Origin: Fibrobacterota bacterium
GTDB taxonomy: Bacteria; Fibrobacterota; Fibrobacteria; UBA11236
Length of the DNA: 64,000 nt
Direction of reading: 5' to 3'
NCBI GenBank assembly: GCA_028287465.1
Contig: JAQBPO010000013.1
Coordinates: forward strand, 20,210 to 84,209
Positions 7,948-17,142 of this stretch are shown here, piece by piece. How positions within the stretch are numbered: position 1 is the stretch's first letter; the number at the start of each line of letters is the position of its first letter. The position numbers and the translations under genes are program-made. Under the pieces are notes generated by a model. The model searched no databases and was not told the origin of the DNA. It was given only the letters and a program-made list of their open reading frames with translations.

Positions 7948-9342
7948 ATGGGCGTTCAATCCGGTTTCCCGTACTTCGAGGTGGAGTTCGACAAGGACGG
8001 CGACGTTTCCGACGCGAAACAGGTCAAGTCCCTGAAGGCTGCGCTCAAGCCGGACGATCCCACCGATCTGATCGTCATTTCGCACGGTTGGAACAACGAC
8101 ATGGCGGAAGCCCGCCTGCTCTATTCGAAATTCCTGCAGAGCTTCCGCAAGCGCCTGGACGCGGGCCTTCCCGGCACCATGGATCGCCGGTTCGCCGTGC
8201 TCGCGGTCCTTTGGCCTTCCAAGAAGTTCGCCGATCACGACCTCATCCCCAGCGGCGCCGCGGGCCTGGGTTCGTCCATCCCCGACAAGGCCATCCTCGA
8301 TCAGATCCAATCCCTGAAGGGATTCTTCAACTCCCGCGATGCCGACGCGCACCTCGAGAAGGCCAAGACCCTGGTTCCCAAGCTCGAGAACAGCCCCGCG
8401 GCCCAAAAGGAATTCGCCGATCTGATCCGCTCGGTCGTCGATGCGGAAGCGGCGCATGGCAAAGAGGGCGCCGAGGACGCATCGTCGGATTTCTTCAAGC
8501 TATCCGGGGAGGAAGTAATGAAGCGCCTGGCCAAGCCCATTACCGTGCAGGGTACGGTAACCCCCCATGGCGGGGTGGCGGGCATAGGCGGCACGGCCAT
8601 GGGGCATGGCGGACCCGCGGCGGGCCCGGGCATGGGCGGACCCGGCATGGGACATGGAGGCGCGGCCGGAATCGGCTCCTTCTTCGCAGGCATCAAGGCC
8701 GCGGCCGGGAACCTCCTCAACTTCACCACCTATTACCAGATGAAGGCGCGCGCGGGCAAGGTGGGCACCCACGGGCTCATGCCCCTGCTCCGGGACATCA
8801 AGACCGTGCATGCTCCCCTCAAGCTGCACCTGGTCGGCCACAGCTTCGGCGGACGCCTGGTGACCGCCACGGCATCGTCCCTGGCCAAGAACGAAACCAA
8901 CCCCAACGCGGTGCCGGTGGATTCCCTGTCGCTCCTGCAGGCCGCTTTTTCCCATTACGGCTTTTCCGACAAATGGGACGGGACCCATGCCGGCGCCTTC
9001 CGCAACGTCCTGACCGCCAAGCAGGTCAAGGGGCCCATCATCGCCACCTGCACGGTCAACGATAAGGCGGTGGGCCTGGCCTATCCCATGGCCTCCCTGT
9101 TGGCGGGCCAGGTGGCTGCGGGCATCGGGGACAAGAACGACAAGTACGGCGGCATGGGGCGCAATGGCGCGCAGATGACGCCGGAAACCGTGAATGGAAA
9201 ATTGCTGGCGTTGGGCAAGCCCTACGAATTCGCCGCGGGCAAGGTGCATAACCTGGTCGCGGACGAATACGTCAAAGGGCATTCGGATATCTGCGGGGAG
9301 GAAGTCGCCTACGCTGTCCTCGCCGCAATCAGTCGGACCTAG
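7948..9342 (+). CDS. Alpha/beta hydrolase (lipase/esterase-like)
   Basis: 464 aa; AAGGAG lies upstream of the ATG. An oxyanion-strand motif (LIVISHGWNND, about residues 50-60) and the nucleophile elbow GHSFGG (about residues 299-304) mark an alpha/beta hydrolase; the candidate catalytic Ser is in GHSFGG, and late His residues such as KGHSDICGEE are candidates for the triad. Between them lies a Gly/His/Met-rich low-complexity insert (residues ~205-250, repeats of GMGGPG and MGHGG). There is no signal peptide. Position just after the subtilase suggests a shared process. The substrate is unknown. Confidence 0.87.
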   Translation: MGVQSGFPYFEVEFDKDGDVSDAKQVKSLKAALKPDDPTDLIVISHGWNNDMAEARLLYSKFLQSFRKRLDAGLPGTMDRRFAVLAVLWPSKKFADHDLIPSGAAGLGSSIPDKAILDQIQSLKGFFNSRDADAHLEKAKTLVPKLENSPAAQKEFADLIRSVVDAEAAHGKEGAEDASSDFFKLSGEEVMKRLAKPITVQGTVTPHGGVAGIGGTAMGHGGPAAGPGMGGPGMGHGGAAGIGSFFAGIKAAAGNLLNFTTYYQMKARAGKVGTHGLMPLLRDIKTVHAPLKLHLVGHSFGGRLVTATASSLAKNETNPNAVPVDSLSLLQAAFSHYGFSDKWDGTHAGAFRNVLTAKQVKGPIIATCTVNDKAVGLAYPMASLLAGQVAAGIGDKNDKYGGMGRNGAQMTPETVNGKLLALGKPYEFAAGKVHNLVADEYVKGHSDICGEEVAYAVLAAISRT

Positions 9343-9399
9343 AACAACCTGACACGGAAAATCGTGCATCCCTTTTCCATGTCAGGTTCGTAAGCCGCC

Positions 9400-10392
9400 C
9401 TATTTGCGTCCGGTCTTCCGGGCCAACGGCCTGGAGGCCACCTTCCCCTTGACCTCGACCTGTTCCTTGGCCTTGGACCGGGTTCCCGTTTTCGCTGGGC
9501 CGGATCGGGATGATCCGGCCACGGTCCTGGATGGTGGCTTGGATGCCGACTTGGTTGACACCCGTTGGGACCTTCCCTGTTTCCCCTCCGGGTTCGGCTT
9601 GATCGGCGCTGCATTACCCATGACCATGGCGGCCTGCCAGCTGCGTACCATTTCAAGATGGTCCTGCTCGTGTTCCTTGGCCTCTTCGATCCGATCCCCG
9701 AGATCCCCGACGCCCAGGGTGGCTACGAGGGCCTGGAGGAGGTTCCAACCGTCGTTGTCCGCCAACTCCGCGTTGAGGATGGCTTCGAGGCATTGAGGCA
9801 CCGTTGTCCTGGGGTCGGCGACGACCTGGACGAGGCCTTGCGAAAGGATGCCGGCGATATTGGCGCAGGGAGTCTGGACGGTGGGGTCGCCCCCGATCCC
9901 CACGATGGCCTCGCTGAGAAATCGGAAGTGCGCGCGCTCTTCATCCAGGATATGCTCCAGCTCATCGATGGCAGGGCCGCCGGGTTCTTCCCCGATGGCC
10001 TTGATCTTGCCGATCAGGGATTCATAGAGGCGGACTCCCTGGCGCTCGAAGGCCAGGCGCTCCCCCAGCTTGTCGAGAAGGAGGGAAACCGACGTGTTAC
10101 CCTCCTCCGCCCGGCCCGTCCGGGCCTGATCAATCGCGACCGGCCTGGAACCGATGGGGATCCGCTGCTCGAGGTACGGCTTACGGTATTCGGCCAGTTG
10201 CCTCGCATCCCCCTTTGGGCTGGGCGGCGTACGCTGGGCCTCCCGTATGACGTCCAGGGCGTCCTCGGGGGACGTGGAGGTTCCGGACCGGTTCATCATC
10301 CCGGCTCCGGTCTCTCCGGTCACGCCCGCGAATGCGGTATCGTACGCTTCCGCGCCGTTCATGCGGTTCGTGTTCTTCTTCGCCATGATCAT
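9400..10392 (-). CDS. Ferritin-like domain protein with basic tail
   Basis: 330 aa. Residues ~95-255 form a four-helix ferritin-like pattern with acidic/His motifs spaced like diiron or heme ligands: ERLAFERQGVRLYE, ELEHILDEERAHFRFL, LADNDGWNLL and EAKEHEQDHLEMV. The ends are low complexity: an N-terminal Ser/Thr-rich stretch and a Lys/Arg/Ser-rich C-terminus. It overlaps the upstream ferritin-like gene by 4 nt (ATGA), so they are co-translated and may form a complex. A metal-storage or stress role is inferred from family resemblance only. Confidence 0.85.
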   Translation of the reverse strand: MIMAKKNTNRMNGAEAYDTAFAGVTGETGAGMMNRSGTSTSPEDALDVIREAQRTPPSPKGDARQLAEYRKPYLEQRIPIGSRPVAIDQARTGRAEEGNTSVSLLLDKLGERLAFERQGVRLYESLIGKIKAIGEEPGGPAIDELEHILDEERAHFRFLSEAIVGIGGDPTVQTPCANIAGILSQGLVQVVADPRTTVPQCLEAILNAELADNDGWNLLQALVATLGVGDLGDRIEEAKEHEQDHLEMVRSWQAAMVMGNAAPIKPNPEGKQGRSQRVSTKSASKPPSRTVAGSSRSGPAKTGTRSKAKEQVEVKGKVASRPLARKTGRK

Positions 10393-11585
10393 GCCCCTTT
10401 CCTGGTCAGGGTGGCGGGAGGCGTCTTTTCAGCCAATTCCGTTCCGGCATTCCACTTGTATCCCGCCGAGACCGTGTCCGAGGGAGAGCCTTCGGAGTTC
10501 ATCTTCTTGCGGTACAGGACCGAAGGCGAATCCGGGCCCTCTTCGCTTTTATCGATGAAATCCGCGCCCCGGGCCCGGAGGTCCACCTCTTCCTTGAGCA
10601 CCTTGCGCACGAATTCCCGGTGTTGCCTGTACTCGATGGGTTCGGGCAGGGTGGCCGGGAGGATTTCCGCGAGGTCGCGCTTCTGGGTCCTCTTGAAAAT
10701 GTCCATGACATAGTGGAGATGGCCCAGCTCATAGTTCAGGAAGCGTTCCCAGATCGCCTTTATCTTCGGGTTGGTTTCGTATTGCAGGCAGGAGAAGTAG
10801 TTGTAGACCTCGCCGGCCTCGTGCATGAGCCACTTCTCCATCCAGCCCTCGGTGGGGTCGATGATGGATTCATACTGGGTCACGTGCTGCTCCTCTATGG
10901 ACGCGATTTCCGCATAGAGCTGGCGCGCCACCGGGTCCGCGAACATGGGCCCGATGGTCATGTAATAGTCGTGGGTCTGGTTCTCGCCCGCCATGATGGT
11001 CAATGCATTCAGCTTTGTGATGGGCGCGGCCTTGGTCCGATCATAATGCTTGCGGAGGTCGTCTTCGGGAGCGCGATGCTCGACCGAGGTCGGACGGCCG
11101 GGAAGGATATCCGTATAATTCTGGAGGATGTTGTTGGCGTCCCCGCCTCCGACCCGGTCGAACAGGGCCGAATAGCGGTACATATGATCGAAATCCTCCA
11201 GCAGGCCAAAGCGGTAGACCTGGGCCAGATAGGGATCCGGCTCATGCTGCGCTACGCTGGCGGTGACTTCTATGGCAACCTGTTCGAAGGCCAAGGTGGT
11301 CTCAAGGGGGGAGAGGTCGGACGGCAGCAGCCAGTTGACCATGGTTTGCTGGTGCTGCTCGATGCGGCGGACCCGGGCCAGGGCGAGCTGCAGGTCCTTA
11401 TTCATGCGGGCGCAGGAATGGGAAAACCGGCCGGCTTCGGATTCGATCCCGTTCATGAGGACGATGCGCACCCGGGTAAAGGCGTCATCGTCCAATTTGC
11501 TGGTGGGGACCCGGACCATGTCCCGCCAGGTGAATTCCTGTTTGTCGAGGGGGATGCCTTTTTCCTTGAGAATATCCAAACCCAT
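10389..11585 (-). CDS. Ferritin-like protein, larger paralogue
   Basis: 398 aa. The start at 11585 is fixed by AAGGAG just upstream and by the protein beginning MGLDILKEKGIPLDKQ; the longer open frame upstream is a shadow of the DUF2214 gene. Helices with EVTASVAQHEPDPY, GENQTHDYYMT, ASIEEQHVTQYES, LMHEAGEVYNYFS and YELGHLHYVMDIF carry repeated Glu/His pairs like a ferritin or Mn-catalase-type metal site. It overlaps the smaller ferritin-like gene by 4 nt. It is probably cytoplasmic and linked to metal or oxidative stress, by inference. Confidence 0.87.
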   Translation of the reverse strand: MGLDILKEKGIPLDKQEFTWRDMVRVPTSKLDDDAFTRVRIVLMNGIESEAGRFSHSCARMNKDLQLALARVRRIEQHQQTMVNWLLPSDLSPLETTLAFEQVAIEVTASVAQHEPDPYLAQVYRFGLLEDFDHMYRYSALFDRVGGGDANNILQNYTDILPGRPTSVEHRAPEDDLRKHYDRTKAAPITKLNALTIMAGENQTHDYYMTIGPMFADPVARQLYAEIASIEEQHVTQYESIIDPTEGWMEKWLMHEAGEVYNYFSCLQYETNPKIKAIWERFLNYELGHLHYVMDIFKRTQKRDLAEILPATLPEPIEYRQHREFVRKVLKEEVDLRARGADFIDKSEEGPDSPSVLYRKKMNSEGSPSDTVSAGYKWNAGTELAEKTPPATLTRKGA

Positions 11586-11647
11586 GAGCGTCTCCTTGGT
11601 TTGCCGAACAAGGAAAAACACTTTTTTGGGGCCGGAAACAAGCGCTT

Positions 11648-12082
11648 TTAGCGGAGGCCGATTCCCTTGGCCATCATCACCGCCAGTAATGGAATCAGCA
11701 GCGCGATCGCCAACTCGATCCGCACCATCTTCAGGACCCCAGCGGGAACCGTCACCGATTCCTCCGGGTTCCCCTTCCGCTGCTTCAGGAAATACATGGT
11801 GGGATAGATGGACATGAGTCCCACGGTCAGGAAGAACCCCAGCTTGGCATGGAAGACCGGGTTCTTCAGGTAGAAGGCCACTCCCTTCCCGTAATAGAAC
11901 CAGAGCATCAGGCCCGCCGACAGGGTCGACAGCGCGCTCAGGCCGAAGACGAGATCGACCGAAGCGAGCCGGGCGATCTCCTTCCGCATGAGCGATTTCC
12001 GCAACAAGGAGTTCTCCACGATCAGGGTCCCGCACAGGATGATGATGGAAAGGAAATGGAGATAGCGGACCAGTATGGCCAT
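11648..12082 (-). CDS. DUF2214 family membrane protein
   Basis: 144 aa with four hydrophobic segments. The opening MAILVRYLHFLSIIILCGTLIVEN, with an early His and Glu, and the later FGLSALSTLSAGLMLWFYYGKG and HAKLGFFLTVGLMSIYP fit the DUF2214 family of small membrane proteins, some of which are suspected to bind heme. It lies 62 nt upstream of the ferritin-like pair on the same strand. Confidence 0.85.
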   Translation of the reverse strand: MAILVRYLHFLSIIILCGTLIVENSLLRKSLMRKEIARLASVDLVFGLSALSTLSAGLMLWFYYGKGVAFYLKNPVFHAKLGFFLTVGLMSIYPTMYFLKQRKGNPEESVTVPAGVLKMVRIELAIALLIPLLAVMMAKGIGLR

Positions 12083-12113
12083 GGGGCTCCTTGTTATGCT
12101 TCGCTTCCGGGAC

Positions 12114-12851
12114 TCAGCGGGGCTGGTTCATGCGCTCGAACATCGTATCCAGCTGATCCCGCGAGGCCCAGCTGGCTTCCGCGGCCATGCCGTAGGCCGC
12201 CTCCTCGGCGCCATCCTTCAACTGCTCCCAGATGGAATCGGCGAATTCATCGATCGGGGCGCCGAACTTGTGCAGGCCCACGCCGCCAAGATCCGTATCC
12301 ACCGCGGGCGGGATCACCTCGACTACCGAAACCGGCGTGCCCTTGAGCTGATGCCGGAGCGAAAGGGTGAAGGAATGCAGGGCGGCCTTGGTGGCGGAAT
12401 AGACCGGCACCATGGCCAGGGGCGAGAAGGACAGGCCGGACGTCACGTTGACGATGGCCGCTTCCTTCTGCTTCAGGAAATGCGGGATGAACAGGGTCGA
12501 CAGATGGATGGGCGCTTCCAGGTTGATGATCAACTCGTTCCGGATGGCTTCCACGGAAGGGGAGGACGCGAGGGCGATGCGCTGCTGGATCCCGGCGTTG
12601 TTGACCAGGACATTGAGGGTGGGGAAATTGCCGGTGGCCCATTCCAAAAGGCCCTGCCGGCCCTGAGGGTCGGCGACGTCGCAGGCGAAGATATGGAGTT
12701 CGGGGCGTTTCGCCCGGGCCTCCTTCAGCTTGTCTTCCCGCCTGCCGCAGATGAGCACGGTATTGCCCGCGTCCAGGAAGCGTTCCGCCAGGGCGTAGCC
12801 GATGCCGGACGCGCCGCCGGTGATGAGGACGGTATTCGATTCCGTTTTCAT
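12114..12851 (-). CDS. Short-chain dehydrogenase/reductase (DltE-like)
   Basis: 245 aa from the ATG at 12851, which has AAGGAG in front. Classical SDR signatures: TGGASGIGYALA (NAD(P) binding, residues ~10-21), VLVNNAGI, the Ser in VTSGLSF, and YSATKAAL (catalytic Tyr and Lys). The late PPAVDTDLGG segment resembles Bacillus DltE-type oxidoreductases. The substrate is unknown. It lies in a same-strand run with the MFS transporter gene upstream. Confidence 0.92.
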   Translation of the reverse strand: MKTESNTVLITGGASGIGYALAERFLDAGNTVLICGRREDKLKEARAKRPELHIFACDVADPQGRQGLLEWATGNFPTLNVLVNNAGIQQRIALASSPSVEAIRNELIINLEAPIHLSTLFIPHFLKQKEAAIVNVTSGLSFSPLAMVPVYSATKAALHSFTLSLRHQLKGTPVSVVEVIPPAVDTDLGGVGLHKFGAPIDEFADSIWEQLKDGAEEAAYGMAAEASWASRDQLDTMFERMNQPR

Positions 12852-12924
12852 GATGTCTCCTTGAGGGCGGATTCCTCCCGCCGCCGACTGATGTTCGCGG
12901 ATCCCGATAAAGCCCAATAAAGCT

Positions 12925-14109
12925 TCATCGCAGCCGGTTGTGCAACCGGTTGCTCGATAAGCCGAAGCCCAGCAAGGCCGCCAAGGCGAAACCCGCTCCG
13001 GTCATAAAGGTAGCTTGCGGCCCGATGCGGTCCCAGGCCAGTCCCGCGATTACGCTCGCCCCGATGGTGGCGATGCCGCCCGCCAGGTTGAACAATCCGA
13101 AGGCCGTGCCCCTGAGCGAGGCCGGCGCCGCTTCCGCCACGAAGGCGGAGAAAATCCCCTGGGTAAGCCCCATCTGCAATCCCCACAGGGCCGCTCCCGC
13201 CCCGGCCATCCAGACCCCGCCGGCCTTGGCCAGGACCAGGTCCGAAGCGATCAGGGCCAGGATCCCGGCCGCCAGCAGGCCCCGCCTGCCGATCCGGTCC
13301 GACAGGTAACCCGCCGGGTACGCCGTAAGGAAATACACGACGTTCATGACCATCATCAGGATGGGCGCGTCCGCCGCCGCCATCCCCGCCGATTCCCCCC
13401 GCAAGAGCAGGAAGGCTTCGCTGAAGCGCGCCAAGGCGAGCAAGGAACCCAATCCCGTCACCAGCCAGAAGCCCGGGTCAAGCCGTTTCAACTCCGATGC
13501 CTTGATGGGGTTGCTCGCCTTGCCGGTCCTCGCATGCTCCGGCTCCCGCACGCCGCCCGCCAATATCGCCACCGCCAGGAACCCGGGAATGGCCGCCACC
13601 CAGAAGACCAGGCGGTAATCCCCGCCCGTTGCCCGCATCAGGACCCAGGCCAGGACCGGGCCCAGCAAGGCTCCCACCGTATCCAGGGATTGCCGCAGGC
13701 CGTACGCGGCCCCGAGGATCTCCGGCGCGGTCACGTCCGCGATGAGCGCGTCCCGCGGCGCGCCCCGGATGCCCTTGCCCACGCGGTCGAGGAGCCGCGC
13801 ACCGAATACGAGATTGGCCGTGGAGGCCAGGGCGAAAAGGGGTTTGGTCGCGGCCCCCAGGCCGTATCCGATGAGGGCCGGGACCTTGCGGTTGCGGAAG
13901 CGATCGCTGAGCGCGCCGGAAAAGATCTTTACGATTAGGGCCGTGCCTTCCGCCATGCCTTCGATGAGTCCCACGCGCGTGGCCGAAGTCGCGAGCACGG
14001 TGACCAGGAACAAGGGCAGAAGGCTGTGGACCATCTCCGAAGAAACGTCCATGAAAAGGCTGACCAGGCCCAGGGCCCAGACGGTACGGGGGATGCGGGA
14101 TAGGGTCAT
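12925..14109 (-). CDS. MFS transporter
   Basis: 394 aa from the ATG at 14109 (MTLSRIPRTVWALG); the longer frame overlaps the SRAP gene. About 11-12 hydrophobic segments are visible. The cytoplasmic loop after helix 2 (GALSDRFRNRK), RLLDRVGKGIRGAPRDALIAD between helices 4 and 5, and the second-half counterpart AGYLSDRIGRRG are typical of the major facilitator superfamily. It is probably an inner-membrane efflux protein; substrate not inferable. Confidence 0.92.
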   Translation of the reverse strand: MTLSRIPRTVWALGLVSLFMDVSSEMVHSLLPLFLVTVLATSATRVGLIEGMAEGTALIVKIFSGALSDRFRNRKVPALIGYGLGAATKPLFALASTANLVFGARLLDRVGKGIRGAPRDALIADVTAPEILGAAYGLRQSLDTVGALLGPVLAWVLMRATGGDYRLVFWVAAIPGFLAVAILAGGVREPEHARTGKASNPIKASELKRLDPGFWLVTGLGSLLALARFSEAFLLLRGESAGMAAADAPILMMVMNVVYFLTAYPAGYLSDRIGRRGLLAAGILALIASDLVLAKAGGVWMAGAGAALWGLQMGLTQGIFSAFVAEAAPASLRGTAFGLFNLAGGIATIGASVIAGLAWDRIGPQATFMTGAGFALAALLGFGLSSNRLHNRLR

Positions 14110-14120
14110 GGGATCGGGGC

Positions 14121-14867
14121 TTAAAGCCCTTCGAGCAGGGAGGTTTGCGCATCCGGCTTCACGGGCCGGACGACTTCCTCTTTTTCCATTCCGTCCGCCG
14201 AAAACAACCGGCACATCTCCAGGGCCCGCCGGGGCGTCGTCGCCGGATCCAACCACTCCTCCGCTTCCGCCTCGGTAAGGATGAGCGGGCAGCGCTCATG
14301 CCAGATGCCGCGCAGCAACCCGTTCCCCAGGCTGTCCACGGTGACGATGGAACAGGAATCCAGCCGTTCCCCGGCCTTGTTCTCCCAATGGGCCCAGATG
14401 CCGCCCAGGTAATGGATGCCCTTCAGGCGGATATCGTATTCCCGGCCCGTGAACTCCTTGGGCGCGCCGTCCATGTTGGGGCGTTCCCGGAAGGCCGCCG
14501 CCGGCACCGCCATGCGCATCCCTTCGCCCCACGAGGTCCGGAAGGAATACAGTTCCGCCACGGTTTCCGAACGCGCGTTCCAGGCGGGGAAGCCCTTGGA
14601 ATCCTTGGCCCGGGAATTCTTCCGCTTGATCATCTCAGCCAAAGGGAGTTCCGGGAAGAAATGCCTGGGGACCAGATCCCAGCGCATGGGCAGGACCTTG
14701 TACTCCTTGTCCTGGACCAGGATGGCGGCCACCCGATCCTTGGCGTAATGGTATCCGTCCCAGTCCGGTACGATGAGGCCGTCGCGGACAAGGAGCTGGA
14801 ACTCCCGGTGGGGGACCTTCCAGATCCTGCCCGTTTCGTCCTTAACGGGTTTATAGGCGTAGCACAT
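14121..14867 (-). CDS. SOS response-associated peptidase (SRAP/YedK-HMCES family)
   Basis: 248 aa. The start at 14867 is set by biology: the family is matured so that Cys2 is N-terminal, and here the protein begins MCYAYKP. Other family residues are visible: Asn97 in WNARSE, a Glu at about 128 in AAFRERP, and His190 in WHERCPLIL (usually HxRMP, so Met is replaced by Cys). SRAP proteins form a covalent link to abasic sites in single-stranded DNA. The DnaE2-like polymerase gene is 2.3 kb away, but I found no LexA-like box before this gene. Stop codon 11 nt from the MFS start. Confidence 0.92.
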   Translation of the reverse strand: MCYAYKPVKDETGRIWKVPHREFQLLVRDGLIVPDWDGYHYAKDRVAAILVQDKEYKVLPMRWDLVPRHFFPELPLAEMIKRKNSRAKDSKGFPAWNARSETVAELYSFRTSWGEGMRMAVPAAAFRERPNMDGAPKEFTGREYDIRLKGIHYLGGIWAHWENKAGERLDSCSIVTVDSLGNGLLRGIWHERCPLILTEAEAEEWLDPATTPRRALEMCRLFSADGMEKEEVVRPVKPDAQTSLLEGL

Positions 14868-15152
14868 GATTAACCCAATCGTTCCGATTCCCACTATTAA
14901 AATAGCTTACAGCCACTAACCGGGCATTTCGGTACACTCCGCAAAGATAACGGGATTTTAATTCCCACTTACTCCCTCGAGATATCTATTTCAAAGACAT
15001 GGCCGGCGAGCGGTCATCATAGAGCAATCCTTCCCCAGCCCGTATCCACCGGCTTCGGTGGGTTGAATCAGCCACGATACATCCATCGGCATCGGAAGAT
15101 CGAATGCAATCGCATCGATCGGTTCAAGGACATTCGGGAAAAGAGGGGGAAA

Positions 15153-15566
15153 ATGAAGGAAAACGGAAAGCCGACTCTATTGGTCGTGGACGATGAGCCT
15201 AATGTTCGGGAGCTCGTCAGCCTTCTGCTCCGGAACGCCGGCTACACCGTATACCAGGCCGATGGGGGCGAGGAGGCCATAGCCATGGTGGCCGATCCGG
15301 ACTTCAAGGTGGATATCCTGCTCACCGACATCATCATGCCGGGCATGAACGGCCGGGAATTGGCGGATCGCATCTGCGCCCTGAACCCCAGGATCAAGGT
15401 GCTGTTCGTCTCCGGGTACTCCGCCAACGTCCTGGCCAGCCGGGCCTTGTGCCCGGAAGGCGCCGATTATATCCGTAAGCCCTTCGGCGCGGAAATGCTT
15501 CTGGATCGGGTTTCCCGGGTCTGGTCCTCCAGCCCGAAGTGGTACGAACTCCTTCAGCAAGCCTAG
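15153..15566 (+). CDS. Stand-alone response regulator receiver protein (1 of 3)
   Basis: 137 aa from ATG 15153 (GAGGGGG upstream). It is a single receiver domain: acidic pocket VVDDEP, phospho-acceptor Asp59 in LLTDIIMPGMNG, switch Ser in VLFVSGYSA, and Lys in IRKPFGAE. There is no output domain; the C-terminus is only SSPKWYELLQQA, and SPKWxEL-type ends recur in the two paralogues below. A 285-bp spacer upstream holds a small hairpin (CCACCG..CGGTGG, 15046-15061). It probably receives phosphate from a hybrid kinase or modulates another protein. Confidence 0.93.
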   Translation: MKENGKPTLLVVDDEPNVRELVSLLLRNAGYTVYQADGGEEAIAMVADPDFKVDILLTDIIMPGMNGRELADRICALNPRIKVLFVSGYSANVLASRALCPEGADYIRKPFGAEMLLDRVSRVWSSSPKWYELLQQA

Positions 15567-15651
15567 GAGGCGGGAATATTCCCCCCTGGGTCCCCTGGGA
15601 AACGTATTTCCCTAGCATGCTTGGCAATCCGTCACCCTAGGGCAATCCTCC

Positions 15652-16068
15652 ATGCACCGAACCTTTTTGCTCAAGCCGAATATCCTGGTGGTGGATGACG
15701 AGCAACCGGTCCGGGAATTGATCGCCCTGTTCCTGGAAACCTCCGGCTATACCGTCTACCAGGCGGAAGGAGGGCACCAGGCCCTCAACCTCGTAGCCGA
15801 TCCGGGAATCATGGTGGACATCCTCGTCACCGATATCATCATGCCTTACATGCACGGCCGGGAACTGGCGAACCGCATCTGCTCCATCAGGCCCCATATC
15901 AAGGTCCTTTTCGTCTCCGCCTATTCCGCGCAGATCCTCAGCAACCAGAACCTCTGTCCGGACGGCGCGGACTATATCCGCAAGCCCTTCGGCAAGGCGC
16001 TGCTGCTCCAAAGGATTTCCAAGGTCTGGGACACCGGTCCCAAATGGAAAGAGCTCACGTCTCCGTGA
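15652..16068 (+). CDS. Stand-alone response regulator receiver protein (2 of 3)
   Basis: 138 aa, paralogue of its neighbours. Receiver residues: VVDDEQ, Asp61 in VTDIIMPYMHG, Ser in VLFVSAYSA, and Lys in IRKPFGKA. It ends GPKWKELTSP. It lies 85 nt after the first receiver gene, with no clear terminator between. Compared with the other two it lacks the Gly in PGMNG (PYMHG). Role as for its paralogues, by inference. Confidence 0.93.
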   Translation: MHRTFLLKPNILVVDDEQPVRELIALFLETSGYTVYQAEGGHQALNLVADPGIMVDILVTDIIMPYMHGRELANRICSIRPHIKVLFVSAYSAQILSNQNLCPDGADYIRKPFGKALLLQRISKVWDTGPKWKELTSP

Positions 16069-16187
16069 TCCCGATATGCGGATGCACCTGAACGCGCCCA
16101 CCCTGCGCGTTCCCGTCCGCAAGGGTCCGCCCAGGTTTGCCCAAGGTTTGACTTCCTTCGGGCCCTCCCGCGTTCTATCCTGGTAGC

Positions 16188-16424
16188 ATGAAGCTCGTGC
16201 ATGAATCCGGCGTCTTTTTCCTCGACGAGGGCGGACTGCGGATCGAATTGACGGCCCGTGAATTGAACCTCTTCCGCCAGATGAACCCCATGGGCCGCAG
16301 GCTCACCCTCCGCAAGCGTGGCCATGACCTGGCCCTTTCCCACCCGGACCATCCTGAAATCGAACTGATTCATACCTTTACCCGGCTCCCGGCCCGGGAA
16401 TGGAGTTTCCTGGTTCCCGATTAG
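16188..16424 (+). CDS. Small hypothetical protein
   Basis: 78 aa, start ATG 16188. The sequence is protein-like (LVHESGVFFLDEGGLRIELTARELNLFRQ) with strand-helix alternation, ending LPAREWSFLVPD; no family recognised and no signal or membrane segment. It sits between the second and third receiver genes, so it may belong to the same signalling set. Confidence 0.6.
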   Translation: MKLVHESGVFFLDEGGLRIELTARELNLFRQMNPMGRRLTLRKRGHDLALSHPDHPEIELIHTFTRLPAREWSFLVPD

Positions 16425-16588
16425 ATCCAGCCCCGCCCTCTTTGGGTTTTAGACTTATTTTACCCTTTGAATCGCGCTTTTCCGGTATGAAACTACCGGT
16501 GTTGAGGTTAGTATGGGCCTAAGGGGAGCCCGTTCCGGATAACTTTAATAGGTTTTATCCCTTCCTTCCCTAGTCAGGTGCCCTACAC

Positions 16589-17005
16589 GTGCTAGCCAAT
16601 AAAAAGCCGACCATACTCGTAGTGGACGATGAAAAGTCGGTCCGGGAACTGATCCGCCTATGGCTGGAATCCCAAGGGTATGATGTCTTCGTGGCCGGGG
16701 ACGGCCGGGCGGCCATCACCATCGCCGCGACCCCGGAAACCAATATCGATATCCTCATTACGGATATCATCATGCCCCAGATGAACGGCCGGGACCTGGC
16801 CAACCGCATCTGCTCCATCAAGCCTTTCATCAAGGTGCTTTTCATCTCCGCCTATACCGCGGAAATCCTGTCCCGGTACAAGCTCTGCCCGGAAGGTTCC
16901 GACTATATCCGGAAGCCTTTCACCAAGGAAACCATGATGGAGCGGATCGCCAAAGTATGGGCGACCAGCCCCAAGTGGAAAGAACTCGTCGCGAACGAAG
17001 CCTAG
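16589..17005 (+). CDS. Stand-alone response regulator receiver protein (3 of 3)
   Basis: 138 aa with a GTG start at 16589. Receiver residues: VVDDEK, Asp59 in ITDIIMPQMNG, Ser in VLFISAYTA, and Lys in IRKPFTKE; ends SPKWKELVANEA. It shares the long DYIRKPF block with its paralogues, consistent with local duplication. The 164-bp region before it contains a CCGG-tatgaaacta-CCGG hairpin but no recognised regulator site. Confidence 0.92.
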   Translation: MLANKKPTILVVDDEKSVRELIRLWLESQGYDVFVAGDGRAAITIAATPETNIDILITDIIMPQMNGRDLANRICSIKPFIKVLFISAYTAEILSRYKLCPEGSDYIRKPFTKETMMERIAKVWATSPKWKELVANEA

Positions 17006-17142
17006 TTCCCGTCCCTGAGCGCCTTGGCCGATAACGCCAACGGCCGCAAGTCCCATCCCGCCTTATTCCCAAACTTCCCTAAAATGAGCCGGAACCGGGC
17101 GAAAATTCCCTTCTTTTAATTGGATTCGGCCCCGGAATATGC

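Noticed and set aside
14868..15152. Possible SOS box before the SRAP gene and possible riboswitch before the first receiver
   Set aside because: No TGCNCN4GTGCA-like sequence found, and only a small CCACCG hairpin is visible; no riboswitch class fits.
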